From XYD12-FULL-36-8 sp041739035 (GTDB lineage: Bacteria; Bacteroidota; Ignavibacteria; Ignavibacteriales; Ignavibacteriaceae): a stretch of 64,000 bases of DNA. Location: positions 1 through 64,000 of the forward strand of contig JBGSOQ010000062.1 in the NCBI GenBank assembly GCA_041739035.1. The letters are read 5' to 3'. Made by a program: the position numbers and the translations under genes. Shown in pieces: positions 7,311 to 14,577 of this stretch. Every line of letters starts with the position of its first letter. Within the stretch, counting starts at the first letter, position 1. Below the pieces are notes generated by a model, which searched no databases, had not been told where the DNA came from, and saw only the letters and a list, made by a program, of their open reading frames with translations.

Positions 7311-7559
7311 ATATAACAAGCGCCTCAACCCGACCGCCATTTTAGTTCGGCGGATTTATAATTTTTGGCGTTTGGTTTTTGTTAGATATTTAGTTCTAAG
7401 TGCTCGTTCTAATTAATTAACTTACAGCCGTTTGCGTTGCTGACGCAATTTACGCAACGGCTGTTAAATATTTATCAGTTGTGCTTTGCTTGGCTTCCTT
7501 GTTATGGGCGGCGGCCCCGACATATCGGGATTCGAAAGTTAGGCGCAACGTCGTTAGGC
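7311..7559 (+). repeat. attC: attC9 recombination site with 23-nt insertion
   Basis: R'' is ATATAAC (7311-7317) and R' is GTTAGGC (7553-7559). The terminal hairpin is a third version: ACAGCCGTTTGCGT and ACGCAACGGCTGT (7424-7464), with one extra T on the 5' arm. Between the GGCGGCGG and GTTAGGCGC parts of the L' arm lie 23 extra bases (7515-7537) that contain CCCGA-CATA-TCGGG. Without them the site would be 226 bp. The cassette 9 ends pair over 12 bp (GTTATATGTTAT / ATAACATATAAC). Confidence 0.9.
7515..7537. repeat. Short palindromic insertion inside attC9
   Basis: These 23 bases are absent from the other nine sites. They form a hairpin CCCGA(CATA)TCGGG followed by ATTCGAAA. They split the L' arm, so they should weaken the L stem of the folded site. 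Confidence 0.85.
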
Positions 7560-7576
7560 AAATAGAAGTTTATAAT

Positions 7577-8884
7577 ATGAAATCATTATTTCTAATATTT
7601 ACTATTATTTCTCTCTTCTTTTCTTCTGAATTATTTGGATGCACTTGTCTTAATAGCAATTCCATTATTGAGGATTATAATGAGGCTTCAATTATTTTCG
7701 TTGGTAATGTTATTAGTCATTCAGATACAAATGGGTATTTATTCACTGTTCAAAGCAATTATAAGGGCGAGTTATATTCGGTTGTTTATGTTAACACAGG
7801 TTCGGGTGGTGGAGATTGCGGGTATCCATTTAAAATTGGAGAAACTTATTTAGTTTTTGCATACGAACACAATCTAAATTACTATACTGACATATGCACC
7901 AGAACTGCTGAATATTCAAACTCTAAATTGAATTTGATATTTTTAGATAACTTGCCTCAATCACTCGAAACTTCTTATGTATTTGGCAATATCGTCTATT
8001 GGTCTAATCACGAACAACGATTTTCCGAAGTAACTAAACTTATAAAACAGAGAATTACTCTAATAAGTAAAGAATTGACATTATCTGCGTTTACTGATGG
8101 ATATGGTGAATTTTTATTTAAAGATGTGCCTCTTGGAAAATATTCTGTAAAAATTGATTATGGAGAAGGATTATTACTAAGTAATGCCGAAGATGATACA
8201 ATTAATTTAACGAGGAATGACTGCTATTATTTTCCACTTGCTTTGATTTTGCCTTGTACACTTGTGATAAGTTTAAAAGATAGCCAAAATAATGCAGTTG
8301 GATACGATGATGTTGAAACTAGTCTAATTCCAGCAGCTTATAATCAAATTGAAGATCTATATTTTGGACCTAACGGATATATAAGTCGTGACGGTGACAA
8401 AATTGTGTATGACCGAATGCCACCTGGCAAATATGTACTTGGTGTAAATACCTCTTATGGGCCATCAAGTTATAGCCCATATCCCTCGACTTACTATCCT
8501 AATGTAAAAGATTTTGATAATGCTGAAGTGATTGAACTTACGGAAGAAAAGAGAATAGTTGAAGTTGAAATGGTTTTGCCAAAACTTAAAACTTATTATA
8601 TCAAAGGAAAGATTATTACAAATAATCAAAAACCAATTCCAAAAATATTTATATCTCTGGGTTCAAATAGTGATTGTGATCAAGCTAATTTTGTGAATGG
8701 TGGTATTGTTGGTAGTGATGGAATCTTTGAATTAGGATTTGTCCAAGATGTTGAAGGGTGGTTATGTTTTGAAATGATGATAACCGAAGAGTTACGAAAT
8801 AAGGGTTTTAATTATAAAAGTATAAAACCAATAATGATAGAAAAAAATACAAACATAGATTCTCTTACTATTTTAATAGAATAA
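7577..8884 (+). CDS. Exported NTR/TIMP-like and carboxypeptidase-regulatory-like protein (cassette 10)
   Basis: From ATG 7577 the product has 435 residues with a signal peptide ending SSELFG before C22. Residues about 22-130 begin CTCLNSNSIIEDYNEASIIF and contain FVGNV, CGYPFKIGETYLVFA and DICTRTAEY. This is the pattern of the bacterial netrin-like (TIMP-like) domain, in which an N-terminal CxC, a central CGY.F..G..YLVYA and C.RT form disulfides. Two beta-sandwich segments follow: about 190-225 (GEFLFKDVPLGKYSVKIDYG) and 375-435 (YIKGKIITNNQKPIPK, then GIFELGFV), like carboxypeptidase regulatory domains. Exported and probably surface-located or periplasmic; target unknown. The largest cassette gene here and the last one before the array ends. 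Confidence 0.78.
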   Translation: MKSLFLIFTIISLFFSSELFGCTCLNSNSIIEDYNEASIIFVGNVISHSDTNGYLFTVQSNYKGELYSVVYVNTGSGGGDCGYPFKIGETYLVFAYEHNLNYYTDICTRTAEYSNSKLNLIFLDNLPQSLETSYVFGNIVYWSNHEQRFSEVTKLIKQRITLISKELTLSAFTDGYGEFLFKDVPLGKYSVKIDYGEGLLLSNAEDDTINLTRNDCYYFPLALILPCTLVISLKDSQNNAVGYDDVETSLIPAAYNQIEDLYFGPNGYISRDGDKIVYDRMPPGKYVLGVNTSYGPSSYSPYPSTYYPNVKDFDNAEVIELTEEKRIVEVEMVLPKLKTYYIKGKIITNNQKPIPKIFISLGSNSDCDQANFVNGGIVGSDGIFELGFVQDVEGWLCFEMMITEELRNKGFNYKSIKPIMIEKNTNIDSLTILIE

Positions 8885-8887
8885 ATC

Positions 8888-8898
8888 ATTTGCCTAAC
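8888..8898 (+). repeat. Remnant R'' box of the last cassette (truncated attC)
   Basis: ATTTGCCTAAC is the exact complement of the first bases of cassette 10 (GTTAGGCAAAT, 7553-7563). It sits directly after the cassette gene where an attC should begin. The following sequence does not match the attC arm, so the rest of the site is gone. A small hairpin TCCGC(CACA)GCGGA at 8907-8920 follows. Confidence 0.8.
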
Positions 8899-8943
8899 CT
8901 CTTTAATCCGCCACAGCGGACAAGCAAGAAAAGGTTTAAAACA

Positions 8944-8977
8944 AAAGATGACATCTTTAGGAAAAAATGTCATCTTT
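8944..8977. repeat. Hairpin downstream of the array
   Basis: A perfect 11-bp inverted repeat, AAAGATGACAT (8944-8954) and ATGTCATCTTT (8967-8977), with a 12-nt loop. No T run follows, so a classic rho-independent terminator is not clear. It could still end transcription of the last cassette or be a dispersed repeat. Confidence 0.6.
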
Positions 8978-9032
8978 ATAAAGAGTGTTTATATCTCACC
9001 AAATTGTTTTTATTTACCACTTCCATTACTCT

Positions 9033-9059
9033 CATCCTTCGACAAGCTCAGGATGACAG
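9033..9059. repeat. REP-like dispersed repeat
   Basis: CATCCT TCGACAAGCTC AGGATG forms a short imperfect hairpin followed by ACAG. A related copy (CCTTCGGCAAACTCAGGA on the minus strand) lies inside the coding region of the CotH protein at 26391-26410. Two copies in different contexts in this window suggest a mobile short repeat. Confidence 0.65.
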
Positions 9060-9074
9060 AAGCTGTTTACAATC

Positions 9075-9977
9075 TCAGAACTTAAACTGAAGCGAAAACA
9101 AGTTTGCATTTCCCAATCCATAAGAGAATGGAAGGAATGCGTAATCAAACTTTAAGTTGCCCCACATCAAACCAATGCCTGCTGTAAAGCCGCGGCTTTC
9201 GTATCCGGTTTGGTAACCTGCGCGCGCTGCAATTAGTTTGTTGTAAAGAACTTCACCGCCAAAGTTAAAGTGGTTGTCTTCGGTGTCTAAATATTTCTGG
9301 TATTCTGCTCCGCCTGTAAAATCAAATTTTGCTTCTTCCATGCTGTATGTGTAAGCGGTGCCAATTCTTAATTCTGCAGGGAGTTTTGTTTCTTCGTTTC
9401 TAAGTGCATTCATAGAACCAATATTTCTTACAACTGCAGAAGCAGATAAACCTTTGTAAGGCAGTAAGTAGTTTACACCAAAATCAAAACCAAAACCTGA
9501 TGCTTCATCGTTTAACAAACCTTCATACAAATATTTAACTCCGGCACCGACTGAAATATCATCCGTTACAAAAAAACCTGTTGATAAACTTCCGTAGAAA
9601 TAGTTTGCATCAAATTCTGTAATTGGTTCACCGGGAATTTCTCTGTACTCAATTCCATCAATGGAGGTAACGTTAAAGCCAACTGCAAAAGGAATTCCCC
9701 ATAAAACAGTTTTAGCCCCAATTACTTCACTGCTAACATCCTGTATCCATTGATTGTGCATAAATAAAACTTCGGATTTATCTGTTAATGCAAGCTTGGC
9801 AGGATTATAAAACAACCCTGTAAGATCATTTGAAAGCGCGGTACCTGCATCACCCATCGCGATGTTACGTGCACCAAATCCATACTTTAGGAATGACAAT
9901 CCGGTATTGCCCGCTGTTTGGGCAAACATTGTTACAGAAGAGAATAAAATAAATAAAAGAATTTTTTTCATATACAT
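9075..9977 (-). CDS. PorV/PorQ-family outer membrane protein
   Basis: A 300-residue product; starting at the second Met (9971) leaves the signal peptide MKKILLFILFSSVTMFAQ. Mature positions carry SFLKYGFGARNIAMGDAGTA and LTGLFYNPAKLA, the hallmark GARalGMGgA...D..a.ywNPA of the PorV/PorQ (UPF0164) family. The rest alternates polar and hydrophobic residues as a beta barrel and ends in FKF, with a terminal aromatic as in outer membrane proteins. PorV shuttles T9SS cargo to the attachment complex, but this family has many paralogues with other roles. It is separated from the next upstream gene by a double-hairpin repeat. Confidence 0.85.
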   Translation of the reverse strand: MYMKKILLFILFSSVTMFAQTAGNTGLSFLKYGFGARNIAMGDAGTALSNDLTGLFYNPAKLALTDKSEVLFMHNQWIQDVSSEVIGAKTVLWGIPFAVGFNVTSIDGIEYREIPGEPITEFDANYFYGSLSTGFFVTDDISVGAGVKYLYEGLLNDEASGFGFDFGVNYLLPYKGLSASAVVRNIGSMNALRNEETKLPAELRIGTAYTYSMEEAKFDFTGGAEYQKYLDTEDNHFNFGGEVLYNKLIAARAGYQTGYESRGFTAGIGLMWGNLKFDYAFLPFSYGLGNANLFSLQFKF

Positions 9978-10004
9978 TACTTAGTTTTTATTTATACCTG
10001 AAAC

Positions 10005-10075
10005 TGTCATTCCCGTGAAGACGGGAATCTAAATAACTCTTGTTGAATTAGATTCCCACTTTCGTGGGAATGACA
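10005..10075. repeat. Composite double-hairpin repeat
   Basis: Two hairpins, ATTCCCGT(gaag)ACGGGAAT (10009-10028) and ATTCCCAC(tttc)GTGGGAAT (10052-10071), are themselves in inverted order. TGTCATTCCC (10005) pairs with GGGAATGACA (10066), and GGGAATCTAA (10023) with TTAGATTCCC (10048). The unit resembles the widespread TGTCATTCCCG.GAA..CGGGAATCT intergenic repeat of many bacteria. It lies between two minus-strand genes. Confidence 0.8.
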
Positions 10076-10115
10076 ATTCTACGTTTTTTAACTTTTAAAA
10101 TTATTGCTTACTGAC

Positions 10116-11123
10116 TTAAAAAATAATATTTAATCCAATAATATGTCTATCACTCGAAGAGTACTGCTCCATCATAAAAGCGTAATCAACACCTATTATC
10201 CAATCACCCAGAGTCTTTGCGTATGAAAATCCAAGCGAAGGCTTTACTCCCGCATCTGTATTGCTCAAATTAAACTGATCAATACCGCCGCGTAAAAATA
10301 AGTTTTCGTAGATGTTATACTCAACACCAAATCTGATGATATTTGTTCCGGCGTTGCTGTTTTCAAATTCAATTGCTGTAAGTAAATTGAGATCAGTGTT
10401 ATTATATGAGATACCACCCTTAAACAATACTGGTAACGTATCTTTTGTTGTTATGCCCTGCTGGTTATAAATTGGAGCCGTATCCCATTCATATTTACTG
10501 TTAATATCAGAAATCACTAAAGAAATATTCCAGTTGTCATTTACTTTATAAAGTGCACCAATATCAAGACCTAATCCATTTGAAGTAATTTCTTCGTACA
10601 ATTTATAGTAATAAAATTTTATAGCGATACCCACAGAGAAATACTTTGAAAATCCATTGGACACGCTTAGAAAAACCTGATTTTCTGAGGTTGAAAGTTC
10701 TTCTGTGGGTAATCCATTATTATCTCGACCATCAATTCCGCTTACACCTGAATTAATTATTCCAAAACTAATTCCGGCAGTACTGGTTGGTTTTTTATCT
10801 ACGGATGAATCTTTGGAAGAATAGAAATCAAACTTGCGAGTAAAACTTAAAAAGTTTAACGATCTATCGAGCGATAAAACTGAATAACCCAACTGCATAG
10901 AGTTATTTTCCTGGAATGGTGATACAGCAGGATTATAATATGAAACTAAATTACCTGTTGTTACAGATGACATTGCGTTGCCCATACCAATACCGCGTGC
11001 GCCAAAACCCATTCTGCTGAATGCACCAACTTTACTGTTTATCTCCGTAAACTTTGGCTGGGCTATCAGATAGCCTGATATAAAAAATACTGAGAATGCA
11101 ATTAAGATAAATTTATTTCTCAT
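10116..11123 (-). CDS. PorV/PorQ-family outer membrane protein
   Basis: A 335-residue product with signal peptide MRNKFILIAFSVFFISGYLIAQ. It carries the family signature SRMGFGARGIGMGNAMSSV and NLVSYYNPAVSP, then beta-barrel-like strands to a terminal IIF. Its start overlaps the stop of the gene upstream (11120) by 4 bases (ATGA), so it is translationally coupled to the propeller/FlgD-like exported protein. That pairing suggests it helps export or anchor that partner. It is divergent from the 9075-9977 paralogue. Exact T9SS role is not shown. Confidence 0.82.
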   Translation of the reverse strand: MRNKFILIAFSVFFISGYLIAQPKFTEINSKVGAFSRMGFGARGIGMGNAMSSVTTGNLVSYYNPAVSPFQENNSMQLGYSVLSLDRSLNFLSFTRKFDFYSSKDSSVDKKPTSTAGISFGIINSGVSGIDGRDNNGLPTEELSTSENQVFLSVSNGFSKYFSVGIAIKFYYYKLYEEITSNGLGLDIGALYKVNDNWNISLVISDINSKYEWDTAPIYNQQGITTKDTLPVLFKGGISYNNTDLNLLTAIEFENSNAGTNIIRFGVEYNIYENLFLRGGIDQFNLSNTDAGVKPSLGFSYAKTLGDWIIGVDYAFMMEQYSSSDRHIIGLNIIF

Positions 11124-12700
11124 TGCATCACCAAAATCTTTCCGTAAACACCGTCATTATCTCCGACCTCAACACGATAAAAATAAACTCCGTTTGGAAC
11201 ATAATTACCGTTATCATCTTTTCCATTCCAGTAATCGATAGGTATACTATCTTTAGTGAAATTTCGTGTAACATTTTGAATAACAGTTTTAACGTAATTA
11301 AACCCAAAGTCAAATATTCTTATTGTTACATTGGCATCAATACCTGAAGTACTATATTTGATTTTCAATCCATCATCTTGCCTTGGATTAAATGGATTTG
11401 GGGCACAGTAAGTTTCATTATCAGAAGTTAGCGGTTGAGTTGCAAAATAAATTTTCCAGGAACCTTGCCACATTCGTCCTGGAATTTCTTGTAATCTGGC
11501 CAATCCGTTTGCTGAACCCAACCAGATATAATCGCCGCTAGCAGATGCGGCATAAAATTCTTTTGTTGTAAGTATAAGTTTTGCAAATTTATATGTATTC
11601 TCATCAATAATATTATTTGGTAATAACCAAGTAAAACCATCATCTGAAGATCGAAAAACTCCGTTATCAGTAGGAATCATGGTGTCATAATTTTTAAATC
11701 CAAAATTATGCGGGCGTTCATCTCTTAAATAAGTTCTCCAAGTTTGTCCGCCATCTGAAGAAGAACTAACACCGTAAAACTCTGATTGATCTTCTGCTTT
11801 CCAGGATGATGCCCAAACTGTATTCGAAAGCTGATTGTATCCAAGAGCAGTAATAAAATTTCCACTTATCGGTTCAGATTGGTTCTGAGCATTAAATTTT
11901 GTCCAGCTAATCCCGCCATCAGTAGATTTATTAATTCCACCAGCTGTACCAACGTAAAGTGTATTATCATCAGTTGAGATGACGGAAAAAACTCTGTGGT
12001 TAAGATTTCCTTCTCCACAAAATTCTCCGTTAACTGGTGAAAGACAAAAATCTAATACATCAGTTGGTGCAATTGAATTTAAATTATCCGGAGGAAGCAA
12101 AACACGTTTCCAGGTTTGCCCGTTATCTGTACTCTTTCTAAGACCACCAGCAAAAGTTGCAATCCAGATTGTGTTTGGAGTAAATGCAATATCATAAGCA
12201 AGATTTTGAATGGCTACAGTAACAGGCAGTGCCTGTAATGTGTTAATACCATATTGTTCAGTTGTGCTATCAGGATGATCGAGAGGCTGCGGAATAGTTG
12301 TCCAGGTGGCTCCAAGATTAGTTGTGTACTTTAATCCGGTTCCTTCAGGAAGTGTTTGTCCGCCGGTTACTTCTGCAGATCGTGCAGTAGCACACCAAAA
12401 AACTCCATTGTTATAACCGATGGATGAAATATTATCAGTTCCAAAATCTGCCTGGCCGTAAAAGTTTGTCCAGTTTTCTCCGCCATCAATAGATAAACTG
12501 ACTCCTCGACTGGTACCTAACCAGATTGTATCACCAATAGTTATTATATCTGTAATTGTATTACTGAGAGGATTCTGAAAATTAATTTTACTTAAAGCAT
12601 TTTTATCATCAAGTAACACATAATTATCAGGTGAAAGCTGAGCAGAAATCCTGCTTGAGGCTAAAATAATTGTAAGAGTAAGAATTAAATATTTTGTCAT
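11120..12700 (-). CDS. T9SS-exported beta-propeller (BNR/Asp-box) protein
   Basis: The product has 526 residues. Signal peptide at 1-20; residues about 45-430 hold repeated blades with Asp-box-like motifs (SIDGGENWTNF, STDNGQTWKRV, STDGGISWTKF, SSDGGQTWRTY, SSDDGFTWLLP). This is the layout of BNR/sialidase-like or photosystem-stability-like propellers. The C-terminal about 90 residues (APNPFNPRQDDG, then WNGKDDNGNYVPNGVYFYRV) form a FlgD-Ig-like module, used by this group as a Por secretion sorting domain. No catalytic residues are identified, so it is more likely a binding or structural surface protein. Coupled by 4-base overlaps to the lipoprotein upstream and the PorV-like porin downstream. 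Confidence 0.8.
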   Translation of the reverse strand: MTKYLILTLTIILASSRISAQLSPDNYVLLDDKNALSKINFQNPLSNTITDIITIGDTIWLGTSRGVSLSIDGGENWTNFYGQADFGTDNISSIGYNNGVFWCATARSAEVTGGQTLPEGTGLKYTTNLGATWTTIPQPLDHPDSTTEQYGINTLQALPVTVAIQNLAYDIAFTPNTIWIATFAGGLRKSTDNGQTWKRVLLPPDNLNSIAPTDVLDFCLSPVNGEFCGEGNLNHRVFSVISTDDNTLYVGTAGGINKSTDGGISWTKFNAQNQSEPISGNFITALGYNQLSNTVWASSWKAEDQSEFYGVSSSSDGGQTWRTYLRDERPHNFGFKNYDTMIPTDNGVFRSSDDGFTWLLPNNIIDENTYKFAKLILTTKEFYAASASGDYIWLGSANGLARLQEIPGRMWQGSWKIYFATQPLTSDNETYCAPNPFNPRQDDGLKIKYSTSGIDANVTIRIFDFGFNYVKTVIQNVTRNFTKDSIPIDYWNGKDDNGNYVPNGVYFYRVEVGDNDGVYGKILVMQ

Positions 12701-13506
12701 TGTATAATTAGAGAATGATTAATGATGTTGCTTAGTTTTCCACCACGATCTTTAGCCTGAAATTCCAATCTATATGTGCCTTTTGTATTTGTAGAATAGA
12801 TTTCAATGATGAGAGAATAAATTCCATCTCCGGCTGTCAAATCCCCGTGTGATGATAATCCGTCATCAAATAGAACATTTTGGGCACCGCTTGTTGTTCC
12901 ATTTGGTCTATAAACTAAAAAGTAAACTTTATCAATATCAGATAATCCATTTTCATCAAATACATTTATTGAAGTGAGGATTATAGTAGTATCGGTTACA
13001 ACTGCTGTGTCAGGATCAACGATATCATTTGAAATTATGGGTGCAATGTTAGCCTGTCCGTTATTAAACTTAAACGTTCCTAAAGCAACCTGATTTGTTG
13101 AGTTTGATTTATCAGTTACAAAATATTTTATGTTATAAATTCCATTTGGATATGATTCACTAAGAGGAATTTTATTTGCAAAGGAGCCATCATTAGCTAC
13201 ATCATCTCCATTTGCAATTTTTCCATTATCCAGAAGTGATAACGGTGAAGAATTAAGCTTTGAGTTATCAGATGCATAAACATCACAATAAACGCTTTGT
13301 ATAGTAGATGCAGAATTGAATGCGATTCTTACAGTAATTAAGGAATCCACCGGATTATATCGAATAGAATCTGATGGTGAAACAAGTTTTACCTGGTAAT
13401 CAGGAATGTAATTTTCGATCACAGTATCATATTCTTTTTCACATCCAATAAAGATGAAAACCAGGATGAGATTAAGTGCAGTAATTTTTAAGTTTTTAAT
13501 TTTCAT
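12697..13506 (-). CDS. Lipoprotein with Ig-like / choice-of-anchor X domains
   Basis: The 269-residue product starts with a lipoprotein signal (hydrophobic LILVFIFIGC). Two beta-sandwich segments follow with paired motifs NGDDVANDGSF...YPNGIYNIKYFVTD and DGLSSHGDLTAGDGIYSLII. This 'D.G..GD..AGDG.Y' pattern occurs in surface proteins with choice-of-anchor X domains. It begins a three-gene coupled set (lipoprotein, propeller protein, PorV-like) and its stop overlaps the next start by 4 bases. Likely an outer-membrane-anchored part of an assembly with its neighbours. Function unknown. Confidence 0.72.
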   Translation of the reverse strand: MKIKNLKITALNLILVFIFIGCEKEYDTVIENYIPDYQVKLVSPSDSIRYNPVDSLITVRIAFNSASTIQSVYCDVYASDNSKLNSSPLSLLDNGKIANGDDVANDGSFANKIPLSESYPNGIYNIKYFVTDKSNSTNQVALGTFKFNNGQANIAPIISNDIVDPDTAVVTDTTIILTSINVFDENGLSDIDKVYFLVYRPNGTTSGAQNVLFDDGLSSHGDLTAGDGIYSLIIEIYSTNTKGTYRLEFQAKDRGGKLSNIINHSLIIQ

Positions 13507-13560
13507 ATAGTTAAATATTTCTTAATAACTAAACTTCAACAAGGTAAAAATAAAACCATT

Positions 13561-14577
13561 TCAGCCAATTGCATTGAGTATAAGCGGTGAGGGCGAAAAT
13601 GATATGACAAAAATAAAGAAACTTACATATCCAAGGAACATTCTTTTTCGATCCAAAGGCAATACATCGTTAACAGGAGGATGCTTTAGTTTAACCACAA
13701 AATATAAAATGAATGCCCAAAACAACCATCCGCTCCAGCCAATACCCATATTAAACTCTAATAATGAATCTAAAACACCAGCAAAGCCAATAACTGCCAA
13801 TATTATTGCAGAGATAGCTGAAACATTATAATGTTTTTTATCACCAAACATTGTATAGGAAATATGTCCGCCGTCTAATTGTCCAACGGGAATCATATTC
13901 ATTGATGTTACGAGCAAACCAAACCATCCTGCACAAAGAAATGGATAATGATAGATTTCACTCATTGGTGGAAAGAATGAATTTGGGTTCACAAATATAT
14001 ATTTAAGAAAAGAAAACAAAATTGAATCACCAAAAATTAGCTGCATACCTTCCTTACCGTAATCCGGTGAAAAATAATCCGGATGAATATTAATCAAATA
14101 CTCAATCGAAGGAACGTGAGTAAAACCATAAACTAAAATCCCAAGACAAATTACAAAACCTGAAATTGGCCCGGCAATTCCAATATCAAACATTGCTTTC
14201 TTTGAATAGATTGGCGACTTTGTTCTGATTACCGCGCCCATCGTTCCAAAATTTATAAAGTAAGGGATTGGTGGAAACGGAATGTAAAATGGAAGCGTCG
14301 CTCTTATTCGATGATACCTGGCTGCAAAGTAGTGTCCAAATTCATGAAAAGTTATAATTAATAGGATACTTATTGAATAGGGTAATCCTTCTGCTAGCAT
14401 TGAAAATTCGTAAGGTGGGAATTGTCCTGTTGTCCATTCAACTCCAGCTAAAGTTGTAGTAATAAAAGTTACAAGAAATAATCCAATATGGATTAAATAA
14501 CTTTTAATCTTCTTCCATCTTTCTTTAGCTACTGTTGTAGTATAAACTATTGGTTCAGTAAATATTGGATCAGACAT
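13561..14577 (-). CDS. Site-2 protease family membrane metalloprotease (M50)
   Basis: A 338-residue multi-span protein. The zinc site HEFGH (H78-E79-xx-H82) lies in a hydrophobic segment, and the second motif LDGG (D235) follows MNMIPVG. Together they define the S2P/M50 intramembrane protease family. At least six hydrophobic segments are visible. S2P enzymes cut transmembrane substrates such as anti-sigma factors; no anti-sigma gene is adjacent. Its ATG overlaps the stop of the DUF1207 gene by one base (TAATG), so it is the last cistron of a coupled operon reading down from 18116. A role in envelope stress or processing is inference. Confidence 0.88.
   Translation of the reverse strand: MSDPIFTEPIVYTTTVAKERWKKIKSYLIHIGLFLVTFITTTLAGVEWTTGQFPPYEFSMLAEGLPYSISILLIITFHEFGHYFAARYHRIRATLPFYIPFPPIPYFINFGTMGAVIRTKSPIYSKKAMFDIGIAGPISGFVICLGILVYGFTHVPSIEYLINIHPDYFSPDYGKEGMQLIFGDSILFSFLKYIFVNPNSFFPPMSEIYHYPFLCAGWFGLLVTSMNMIPVGQLDGGHISYTMFGDKKHYNVSAISAIILAVIGFAGVLDSLLEFNMGIGWSGWLFWAFILYFVVKLKHPPVNDVLPLDRKRMFLGYVSFFIFVISFSPSPLILNAIG

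Larger units (their letters stand above)
1..8898 (+). mobile_element. Integron gene-cassette array (distal end)
   Basis: Ten near-identical sites of 223-249 bp alternate with short single-gene cassettes that all read on the + strand. Each site starts with a ...TAAC box and an arm GCGCCTcAACCCGaCCGCC. It ends with the complementary arm GGCGGCGGGTTAGGCGC, a spacer AACGTC and a GTTANNN box. This is the attC layout (R''-L''...L'-R', crossover between G and TT), so the segment is an integron array. Sites lie at the 3' side of each gene, so the integrase and attI are expected left of base 1; no intI is visible here. Cassettes by crossover points are: 317-1098, 1099-1838, 1839-2697, 2698-3538, 3539-4484, 4485-5267, 5268-5961, 5962-6607, 6608-7553, and a tenth from 7554 that ends in an attC remnant. 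The near-identity of the sites resembles sedentary chromosomal integrons such as that of Vibrio. Confidence 0.93.

Noticed and set aside
1..8898. A CRISPR array as explanation for the regularly spaced repeats
   Set aside because: Repeat units are 223-249 bp with palindromic arms and crossover boxes, and the spacers contain genes. This is an integron, not CRISPR.
8890..9090. A + strand open frame across the array end
   Set aside because: It is made of hairpin repeats and a REP copy, with no start context or protein-like composition.
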